Shown here: piece after piece, positions 15,477 through 21,603 of the stretch | How positions within the stretch are numbered: the first letter of the stretch is position 1 | Layout of the letters: each line of letters starts with the position of its first letter | DNA from: Planctomycetota bacterium | Lineage (GTDB): Bacteria > Planctomycetota > UBA11346 | Direction of reading: 5' to 3' | Assembly (NCBI GenBank): GCA_024641365.1 | Contig: JAHEDF010000013.1 | Location: 1-21,603 of the forward strand | DNA length: 21,603 nucleotides | The notes under the pieces: model-generated | The model's input: the letters and a program-made list of their open reading frames with translations, nothing else | Database searches by the model: none | What the model was told of the DNA's origin: nothing | Translations under genes and position numbers: made by a program

Positions 15477-16589
15477 TTATGGTGGTGGGGATGGCGCTGA
15501 GTCCTCAGGGAGATCAAACTTACTGGTATCACGATAATAAGCGTAATAAATTTCAAGGCCACTTATGAAGTACGCCGTACTTTCTAAACGCCCACGCGGC
15601 AATTTTTCATGTCGTGGCCAACTGCCGTGTTTACATCCTGGACTTGAATCTTGAGCGGCAAGCACCGCGTCTTTGTGAACAGAATTCCATTCTTTCCACC
15701 AGACACCACCCGCAAGAAAGCTTGCATATCGCCCGGCTAAAAAAATCTGTGGGTCGGAGGCAACGAACGAGGGGGTTAAACGCCGCTGTCGTATGGTGCG
15801 AATTAACGAATGCATGACATGTATGTCAGATTCGCCGGTTACCATGGCGAGATAAATGCCCGCTAAGGTTTCATCACCAGAAAATGAATTATCTGTATTC
15901 CAATGAGCGGGGAAATGTGTTGTTGCTTGTTCACCGAGTTTATTCCATTGCGGATTTGCCGCTTTCCAAACGTGTTGCCACCATGTGCGTGTTGTTACTA
16001 ATCCATCGCCAACCTCTAAGCAGCCTCCCATACAACTTCGTAAGGCAATCACAGCGTGACAGGTCAATTCGGTATCTGTTCCTTGAGCATCTCCCCATGC
16101 TAGTGGTTTATTGTCTTTCCCGCGTATTCGTGAAGCTAGAAGCCATTTGATAGCTCGTTCACTCCGTGGTTTAAGCTCTTTGTCCATCGTTAGAGCATAA
16201 GCTTCACTCAAGGCGCTTAAACTCATTGCATGCGCTTCAATTGTACCAGCAAGCGAACCATTGAGTTTTTGTTGGGAGCACAGAAAGGCGATACTTTTTT
16301 CTAGGAGCGTTCGGTACTCACTGTCTCTTTTGTGTGTGAAACCAGCGCCAAGAAAAGTCAGCGAGATTTGTGCCGTAACAGCAATGCGATCGTCCAAATT
16401 CCCGATTCCAGGTTCGCATTTTATTCCCTGTCCACATCTGTCTTGGTATGTGGCGGGATCCCAGTAACCGTTAGCGTCTTGATGCCGTTTAAAAAATTGC
16501 AGGCCAGCATCGACGGGGCTCACTATTTTATCTGCTGCAGATGCGAAGCATACCATTAACAAGACTGCAAATAATCGAAGGGTGAGCAT
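15477..16589 (-). CDS. secreted alpha/alpha-toroid (squalene oxidase/prenyltransferase repeat) protein, second copy
   Basis: I choose the start at 16589: AAGGA (16597-16601) lies seven bases upstream and the product then opens with a signal peptide, MLTLRLFAVLLMVCFASAAD. This gives 370 residues; an in-frame ATG at 16640 would add 17 residues before the signal sequence. Repeats of the terpenoid-cyclase/prenyltransferase toroid are clear: DAGLQFFKRHQDANGYWDP (QW-like motif), DDRIAVTAQISLTFLGAG, KSIAFLCSQQKLNGSL, AHAMSLSALSEAYALT, TELTCHAVIALRSC, and a late DNSFSGDETLAGIYLA. Cysteines in DRCGQGIKCEPG may form a disulfide in the periplasm. This family is abundant in Planctomycetota with no proven role. 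The tail is proline-rich. It is only loosely similar to the protein at 3076-4755; the shared fold, not sequence, links them. Confidence 0.82.
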   Translation of the reverse strand: MLTLRLFAVLLMVCFASAADKIVSPVDAGLQFFKRHQDANGYWDPATYQDRCGQGIKCEPGIGNLDDRIAVTAQISLTFLGAGFTHKRDSEYRTLLEKSIAFLCSQQKLNGSLAGTIEAHAMSLSALSEAYALTMDKELKPRSERAIKWLLASRIRGKDNKPLAWGDAQGTDTELTCHAVIALRSCMGGCLEVGDGLVTTRTWWQHVWKAANPQWNKLGEQATTHFPAHWNTDNSFSGDETLAGIYLAMVTGESDIHVMHSLIRTIRQRRLTPSFVASDPQIFLAGRYASFLAGGVWWKEWNSVHKDAVLAAQDSSPGCKHGSWPRHEKLPRGRLESTAYFISGLEIYYAYYRDTSKFDLPEDSAPSPPP

Positions 16590-17000
16590 CACATGATCCT
16601 TATTATGACACGTATAAAGACTAGCGGCATCCTTATTCATTATATCAATAATCGCATCGTTATTAAGTTAACGTCTGAATAATAATCAATTTAACTGTGA
16701 CAACATGAAAAGTTATGGTTAGTAATTTGGTAATTTTCAGAAGCCTTTATTCTCAAAAACTACCTGGCTCCCTCTGATTATAAAATGCCATTTTCTATAG
16801 CCCATTTTGAGCGCTTAAGGCAGTTAGTAAAAGCCCACATAACTTTTCAAAATGATCCGCTATCTCCCAACACGCAGCTAATCACCGAGAGCCACATGGG
16901 TCCACATAAACTCACCAATTACGCAAGAAAGCTGTTTATCGTGTACTATAAAAGACCGTTAAGATCATGAATCAGCGGCAGCAGTAGGGTAGCATCTCCT
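16590..17000. other. divergent intergenic region
   Basis: About 410 bp between the minus-strand toroid gene and the plus-strand sigma-factor operon, so promoters of both must lie here. It is AT-rich near the minus-strand start. TACTATAAAA at about 16945 is the best -10-like match for the sigma operon, but it has no convincing -35 at 17 bp, and I see no clear ECF-type GGAAC...GTC pair. A 61-codon frame here looks accidental. Confidence 0.5.
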
Positions 17001-17558
17001 ATGAACAACGAAGCACATCAGCCTGACATGCACGAGACCGATCCTCATGAAGGATTTCTGCGTCTGTGGACTAAGCATGAAAGTCAGATTCGGGCGTACG
17101 TGCGTTGTTGTTGTCCACGTGCGCAAGAAGTCGATGAGGTCATGCAGGATGTCAGTATCGCAGCGTGGAGAAAATTCTCGACGCTCGATGACCACAATCG
17201 GTTCGTGCCATGGGCGTGTCTGATTGCCCGTTATGAAATTTTAATGGCGTGTCGTCGCTTCAGACGAAATCGCTTAGTATTAGCAGAAGATATTGTGGAA
17301 ATGTTAAGTGACGAAGGCGCTGAGGAAATGTCATTGCGCAGTCAACAATTACAGGTGCTTGATTTGTGTATTAGTAAATTGCCACGTGAACGTAGTGAAT
17401 TAGCATTGGCCGCTTACGCACAAGATACATCGATGCGTGATTTGGCTGCGCAATTAAAACGAACCGAAGGATCGCTTTATCAATTACTGGCGCGTATTCG
17501 TCAGGAATTATTTAAGTGTATGGAAAAAAGTTTAGCCCAGGGGGCAGGTGACGTATGA
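17001..17558 (+). CDS. ECF-type RNA polymerase sigma factor (Rhodopirellula/Verrucomicrobium family)
   Basis: 185 residues, the usual size for a two-domain ECF sigma factor. Sigma2 covers about 18-85: FLRLWTKHESQIRAYVRCCCPRAQEVDEVMQDVSIAAWRKF, then WACLIARYEILMACRRFRRNR, the region 2.3/2.4 helix that melts and reads the -10. Sigma4 covers about 120-175 with the helix-turn-helix SMRDLAAQLKRTEGSLYQLLARIRQEL for -35 recognition. The pattern fits the Sig-70_gvs1 group of Planctomycetota and Verrucomicrobiota. Three adjacent cysteines (RCCCP, near 36-38) in sigma2 are unusual. The only SD-like sequence, TAGGGT (16985-16990), is ten bases away and weak. Its stop overlaps the next start by ATGA, so the two are translated together, the normal arrangement of a sigma factor with its regulator. 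Confidence 0.93.
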   Translation: MNNEAHQPDMHETDPHEGFLRLWTKHESQIRAYVRCCCPRAQEVDEVMQDVSIAAWRKFSTLDDHNRFVPWACLIARYEILMACRRFRRNRLVLAEDIVEMLSDEGAEEMSLRSQQLQVLDLCISKLPRERSELALAAYAQDTSMRDLAAQLKRTEGSLYQLLARIRQELFKCMEKSLAQGAGDV

Positions 17559-18475
17559 CGAGTGATGAAACAAATTTAATACATAAGTATCTTGATGGCA
17601 GTATTAACGCTGACGAATTGGCACAATTAGAAACGCTTTTACGTGGTGATAAAGAAGCGCGCGTCATGCTCAGATCATTAGCCACCATTGATGCGAAGTG
17701 GCAACAAATAGCCGTACAAAATCCAGCCGACAAATTCACGGCACCAAATAGAGATAGGCCGCACATCGAACAGAAGCGTTGGTGGCAATGGCGTTCATTA
17801 GCTGCCGCCGCTGCGGGTTTAGCCATTGGATTAAGTGGCGCCTCTGCGGCATGGGCAGTTGTTGTGCCAAAATGGAGTGTGCAAATTCGTTCACTACTAA
17901 CCGAAAGCTTTGAAGGGGATAATGTGCAATTACAAGAACGCTTCCCAACGACCCCTGATACCTGGGGCGGAGATCCGGCGGAAATTATTTCTAGTGATTC
18001 TGCTGATGAAGGTGATCATGTTTTACAATTTGGACCGAATCAAAAAAGAAAATATAGTTACATTAATCGTTTAGTCGATGTGGCAGAATTGCAAGATTAT
18101 CAAGTAGGTACTCAAAAAGAGTTGCGTTTATCGGTGAGTATTCGCACCATTAAACCGACTGTAGAAGCACAACGTTTTAGTTTGCGCTTAGCTGCATTTA
18201 TCGAATCCCCTAATGCCGTGCGTAGTATCTGGCATGCGGGCGAAGATGTTAATGAGCGGACATTAGGTTTCACCTCACGTTCACGGGTTGTAAAAGATAA
18301 TAGCAACAATGAATGGACCAGACTGGAAGTTACCATGCGTTTACCAGCCGAATCGCGTTGTGTTGTTATGTCTATTGGCGCGGCAACAGCACATGAAGAG
18401 CGATCAGTCGTTGGCTATGATATAGATAACGTGCGCTTAGAATTAATATCGCAACCAAGTACCAATCTTAATTAA
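17555..18475 (+). CDS. anti-sigma-like membrane protein with external carbohydrate-binding-like domain
   Basis: 306 residues, start overlapping the sigma-factor stop by four bases; AGGTG (17546-17550) is the SD. Residues 1-55 (NLIHKYLDGSINADELAQLETLLRGDKEARVMLRSL) match the short cytoplasmic segment of PVC FecR/anti-sigma-like proteins ('yldGel...e...l...L..d...r'). No zinc-binding HXXXCXXC motif is present. One membrane helix follows (about 81-104), then a beta-rich domain (about 115-300: LLTESFEGD, DTWGGDPAEIISSDSADEGDHVLQFG, LRLSVSIRTIKP, WTRLEVTMRLPAESRCVVMSIG, VVGYDIDNVRLEL). The closing 'D.V.L' strand and N-terminal 'FE' are typical of CBM4/9-like or LamG jelly-rolls. I infer that it holds the sigma factor until the outer domain binds a glycan. 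The anti-sigma role is inferred from position and topology. Confidence 0.75.
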   Translation: MTSDETNLIHKYLDGSINADELAQLETLLRGDKEARVMLRSLATIDAKWQQIAVQNPADKFTAPNRDRPHIEQKRWWQWRSLAAAAAGLAIGLSGASAAWAVVVPKWSVQIRSLLTESFEGDNVQLQERFPTTPDTWGGDPAEIISSDSADEGDHVLQFGPNQKRKYSYINRLVDVAELQDYQVGTQKELRLSVSIRTIKPTVEAQRFSLRLAAFIESPNAVRSIWHAGEDVNERTLGFTSRSRVVKDNSNNEWTRLEVTMRLPAESRCVVMSIGAATAHEERSVVGYDIDNVRLELISQPSTNLN

Positions 18476-18526
18476 TTTATTATATTAAATAATTACTATT
18501 TAACCATCAGGGTCAGGAATTTAACT

Positions 18527-20074
18527 ATGCGTTTGTATCGAGTATTCTGTATTGGCTTGTCATGCTTAGTAGGCGTTACTTTATCGATGCTTAGTGCCAC
18601 AGCACAAGAAAGACCAAATATTGTATTATTTTATATTGATGATTGGGCTTGGAATGGTTCACCGGTTCCCATGGATGACACCATGCCGAATTCACACATG
18701 CCAGTGTTGAACATGCTGAATGTTGAGCGTTTGGCGAAGGACGGCATGAAATTTCGCAATGCCTATGGCTCACCCCAATGTTCACCTGGTCGCGCGTGCA
18801 TACAAACGGGACAGTCATCTCCGCGTAGTGGTTATACCGTTTATATGAACGCGAAGGGACAAGAATATTATGACGCAAAAACCTATAAAGGGTTTCCCGT
18901 TATTCCCTGTATTTCTGACGAAACTTTAGATCCAAACACGGTAACAATTCCTGAAGCATTAAAAAAGCAGGGTTATGTAAGTGCACATATTGGAAAATGG
19001 CACTTACGTGGAAGCCCTGCTGATGAGGGCTACGCTGTTCATGACGGTGATACCAATAACAATCCCGGTAATACGTTAGATGGCACGGTATCAAATGGTA
19101 TGCCTGCGGACATGACCGATCCGAAATTAATGTTTAGCATTACGGCCAAAGCAATTTCCTTTATGAATGATCAGGTGCAGGCAAAGCAGCCATTCTATTT
19201 ACAAATTTCGCATTACGCCATGCATGAAGGTCGTGAATGCTTACCAGCTACGCGAGAAAAATATGTTAATCACCCTGCGGTTCAGGCCTATTATAAAGTA
19301 AAAAATACATCCGCCGATAAAATAAAACGTAAAGATGACCCTGCTATCTGGCTCGGTATGGGCGAAGATTTAGATGGTCGTATTGGTGCAGTATTAGATC
19401 GTATTAAAGAATTGGGTATCGAAAATAATACCTATGTGGTCATGGTATCAGATAATGGCTACCGGCATAAATTTTTACCCGAATTAACCCAACCGCATCA
19501 CGCCCATAAATGGTGGGTTTGGCAAGGCGGTGTCCGCGTGCCGATGATTGTGAAAGGACCAGGCATTAAACAGGGTTCAGTATTTATGGGCAATGTGGTG
19601 AATTATGATTTTTTGCCAACCTTTGTTGACTGGGCTGGTGGTAATCCGGCGGAATTAAAGAATATTGATGGCATCAGCTTGAAAAAATATATGGCTGGAA
19701 CGGCACCAGATGAAAACTTTTTAAATCGCTCAATTTATTTTCATTATCCCCATTATCGCACGTCAATGCCACATTCCGCGGTTGTTTCTGGTAACTATAA
19801 GTTACTTCATTTTTATGAACGCCCAGATATTCCTATGCTTTTTGAATTGAAGCAAAGTGACGGTGAAGTCTATAACATTGCCGATAAATTTCCTGATGTG
19901 CACAAAAAACTCTACGATGATATGATGAATTACTTTAAAATGGTCGATGCTCGTATGCCTAAAATAAACCCTGATTATGATGAGGCCGTCTACAAAGCAG
20001 ATTCTGGATATAAAGAACGTGTCGAATTAGGACCGTTTGTTGGCAATCGTCCATTAGCGGATGATGAAAAATAA
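18527..20074 (+). CDS. secreted formylglycine-dependent sulfatase (S1 family)
   Basis: 515 residues with signal peptide (about 1-27, ending SATAQ); AGGA (18515-18518) lies eight bases before the ATG. Alkaline-phosphatase-superfamily signatures in order: metal ligands in [10 protein letters not shown] (Asp38-Asp39), sulfatase signature [11 protein letters not shown] with Cys85 and Arg89 (C-x-P-x-R, Cys converted to formylglycine by FGE), HIGKWH (154-159), SDNGYR (308-313, with Asp309-Asn310 as metal ligands), and [13 protein letters not shown]. Everything needed for catalysis appears present. It cleaves sulfate esters, most likely from a polysaccharide, in the periplasm or outside the cell. 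Its place between a sigma/anti-sigma pair and a glycosidase-like gene supports a polysaccharide role. It needs an FGE maturase, which is not in the window. Exact substrate unknown. Confidence 0.94.
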   Translation: MRLYRVFCIGLSCLVGVTLSMLSATAQERPNIVLFYIDDWAWNGSPVPMDDTMPNSHMPVLNMLNVERLAKDGMKFRNAYGSPQCSPGRACIQTGQSSPRSGYTVYMNAKGQEYYDAKTYKGFPVIPCISDETLDPNTVTIPEALKKQGYVSAHIGKWHLRGSPADEGYAVHDGDTNNNPGNTLDGTVSNGMPADMTDPKLMFSITAKAISFMNDQVQAKQPFYLQISHYAMHEGRECLPATREKYVNHPAVQAYYKVKNTSADKIKRKDDPAIWLGMGEDLDGRIGAVLDRIKELGIENNTYVVMVSDNGYRHKFLPELTQPHHAHKWWVWQGGVRVPMIVKGPGIKQGSVFMGNVVNYDFLPTFVDWAGGNPAELKNIDGISLKKYMAGTAPDENFLNRSIYFHYPHYRTSMPHSAVVSGNYKLLHFYERPDIPMLFELKQSDGEVYNIADKFPDVHKKLYDDMMNYFKMVDARMPKINPDYDEAVYKADSGYKERVELGPFVGNRPLADDEK

Positions 20075-20146
20075 TACACCATCGTGTACTATGATTAATT
20101 AAATAAGATTATCTATTGGCGCAAAACTCGTTGAGGAGTTACCGTT

Positions 20147-21603
20147 GTGCTAAAATCAAGCTTGCGTTTTATTGTTTTAGCCTTTGTCACGGTAGTGAGT
20201 GTATACGCTGAAGTTAACTTCGATAAAAATATCCCGCAATTATCTTTTGCTGCAAATCGTGTAACAGAGGCGCTGGCAGGTGCAAAAGCTACCGTCTCAA
20301 TTACAATACAGACAAATACTCAAAAACCAGAAGCTTTCGTAATTAGAAAAACCGCACCAGATAGTATACGCATTATTGGCACCGATGCAGCGGGCGCAAT
20401 GTATGGCGGGTTAGAAGTTGCCGAACAAATTCTAATTGGCGGAGTTAAGAATGTGGCCCCTACCGAACAGCAGCCACATATGGGCATGCGTGGTATTAAA
20501 TTTAACATTCCGTTGGATGTGCGTACACCTAGTTATTCTGATTTAGGAGACGCGGGCCAATTTAACATACCGCACGTATGGGATTTTGCATTTTGGCAAG
20601 AATTTATAGATGAAGCAGCGAGTCATCGCTATAACTATATTTCACTGTGGAATCTGCATCCTTTCCCATCGCTCGTTAAAGTGCCAGAATATCCGGACGT
20701 TGCATTAAACGATGTTAAACGAGCGGTCGATTTAGAGCGAAAATATTATGACGGCCGTGGCCAAGATTACGATGCGCCCGAAATTTTAGATCGAACTGAA
20801 ACAGTGCTATCTATGAGCATTGATGATAAAATAGCATTTTGGCGTAAAGTCATGCGCTATGGTAAAGAGCGTCATGTCGATTTTTATATAGTTACCTGGA
20901 ATGCTTTTGATTATGGTACAGCGGGAAAATATGGCATTACCGATTCATTGAATAATAAGGTGACAATCGATTATTTTCGAAAAAGTGTAAAGCAGCTATT
21001 TATTACTTATCCAGATTTAAAAGGAATTGGTGTTACTGCCGGGGAAAATATGGGTAAGTCCTCAGATTTAGAGAAAGAAGAATGGCTCTATAACAGTTAT
21101 GGCTTAGGTGTTTTAGATGTCGTAGCGGAACAGCCACATCGGCAAATCACCTTTTTGCATCGTCAGCATGAAGGTGGCGCAAAAGAAATAGCTGCAACTT
21201 TTAAAAAGCTGATTGAACATAAACAAATAGATTTCATTTTTAGTTATAAATATGCTAAGGCGCATGCTTATAGTTCCACTGTTCAAAATTTTCATAAGTC
21301 ATTTGAACGTGATATAAAGGGCGCATCCAATAACTTAAAAACAATATGGACCATGCGTAATGACAGTACCTATTTATTTCGTTGGTCAGCGCCCGATTTT
21401 TTGCGCGACTATGTAAAAAATATCCCGAAGGATATTACGCGAGGATATTATTTTGGTTCTGACGGCTGGATCTGGGGGAGAGATTTTATTCACAAAGAGC
21501 ATCAAGGCCCTCGACGGTTAGAAATGCAATTACATTGGATGGAGTGGTTATTGTGGGGACGTTTGGCCTATGACCCAACTTTGCCCAATGAACGACTCAT
21601 TGG
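20147..21603 (+). CDS. secreted glycosidase-like protein (GH20/GH67-type layout), 3' end outside window
   Basis: The frame is open from GTG 20147 to the window end, 485 codons visible. GAGGAG (20133-20138) lies eight bases upstream, and the product begins with a signal peptide (VLKSSLRFIVLAFVTVVSVYA), so GTG is very probably the true start. Residues about 25-110 form the N-terminal domain seen before GH20/GH67 barrels, ending in IRIIGTDAAGAMYGGLEVAEQI (Met85). From residue 114 (MRGIKFNIPLDVRTPSYSD) a TIM-barrel-like part starts: FWQEFIDEAASHRYNYISLWNLHP, KIAFWRKVMRYGKERHVDFYIVTWN, LKGIGVTAGENMG (Glu300, a possible catalytic acid), GYYFGSDGWIWGRDF. Relatives in PVC and Bacteroidota are large secreted proteins in polysaccharide loci, sometimes with a CBM6. 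I infer an exo-acting glycosidase; sugar and linkage are unknown. The gap after the sulfatase is 72 bp. Confidence 0.78.
   Translation, partial: MLKSSLRFIVLAFVTVVSVYAEVNFDKNIPQLSFAANRVTEALAGAKATVSITIQTNTQKPEAFVIRKTAPDSIRIIGTDAAGAMYGGLEVAEQILIGGVKNVAPTEQQPHMGMRGIKFNIPLDVRTPSYSDLGDAGQFNIPHVWDFAFWQEFIDEAASHRYNYISLWNLHPFPSLVKVPEYPDVALNDVKRAVDLERKYYDGRGQDYDAPEILDRTETVLSMSIDDKIAFWRKVMRYGKERHVDFYIVTWNAFDYGTAGKYGITDSLNNKVTIDYFRKSVKQLFITYPDLKGIGVTAGENMGKSSDLEKEEWLYNSYGLGVLDVVAEQPHRQITFLHRQHEGGAKEIAATFKKLIEHKQIDFIFSYKYAKAHAYSSTVQNFHKSFERDIKGASNNLKTIWTMRNDSTYLFRWSAPDFLRDYVKNIPKDITRGYYFGSDGWIWGRDFIHKEHQGPRRLEMQLHWMEWLLWGRLAYDPTLPNERLI

Noticed and set aside
15362..15568. 68-codon plus-strand frame with a hydrophobic segment.
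   Set aside because: Its second half overlaps the well-supported minus-strand toroid gene, and its first half opposes the zinc-ribbon gene; the preceding AGGAGG-like purines are not placed for its ATG.

Overview
The window looks like chromosomal DNA of a PVC-superphylum bacterium (Planctomycetota, Verrucomicrobiota or Lentisphaerota). The gene content is diagnostic: a 'Planctomycete cytochrome C' protein (PSCyt1/PSD family) next to a DUF1552 protein, an ECF sigma factor of the Rhodopirellula/Verrucomicrobium type, a Ser/Thr kinase with a DWG motif, secreted alpha/alpha-toroid (prenyltransferase/squalene-oxidase repeat) proteins, a sialate O-acetylesterase-like protein and a formylglycine sulfatase. 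The DNA is AT-leaning with many TTA codons, and most gene starts have a good Shine-Dalgarno (SD) site. I saw no rRNA, tRNA, CRISPR array or insertion sequence.

Layout. Position 1-759 is the 3' end of a CusA/CzcA-type RND efflux pump, followed by a membrane-anchored Ser/Thr kinase (852-3059). Two minus-strand secreted-protein genes follow: an alpha/alpha-toroid protein (3076-4755) and a sialate O-acetylesterase-like protein (5347-7149). The roughly 590-bp gap between them is not empty. It holds a six-unit array of 11-bp-phased repeats ending in CAG (three perfect TGTCAG cores), which runs directly into a GATAAT -10-like box. About 220 bp further on is a 12-bp perfect terminator hairpin. The array resembles a PhoB/OmpR-type operator-promoter and may drive a small orphan transcript.

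A plus-strand operon (7387-13360) encodes a secreted alpha/beta hydrolase, the dihaem-motif PSCyt/PSD protein, a Tat-exported DUF1552 protein and a secreted beta-sandwich protein. After a gene-poor 800 bp comes a membrane protein with a pseudopilin-like globular domain (14163-14858). It is followed on the minus strand by a zinc-ribbon gene that seems broken by an in-frame TGA (14932-15372) and a second secreted alpha/alpha-toroid protein (15477-16589).

The right end (17001-21603, continuing out of the window) is a plus-strand operon: ECF sigma factor, then a translationally coupled membrane protein (anti-sigma-like N-terminus, one membrane segment, external beta-sandwich), then a secreted sulfatase, then a secreted glycosidase-like protein starting at GTG. 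I read this as a self-contained sense-and-degrade locus for a sulfated polysaccharide. Together with the esterase-like proteins, the window fits an organism feeding on complex, often sulfated or acetylated, glycans. Functions rest on motif recognition only; no database search was possible.
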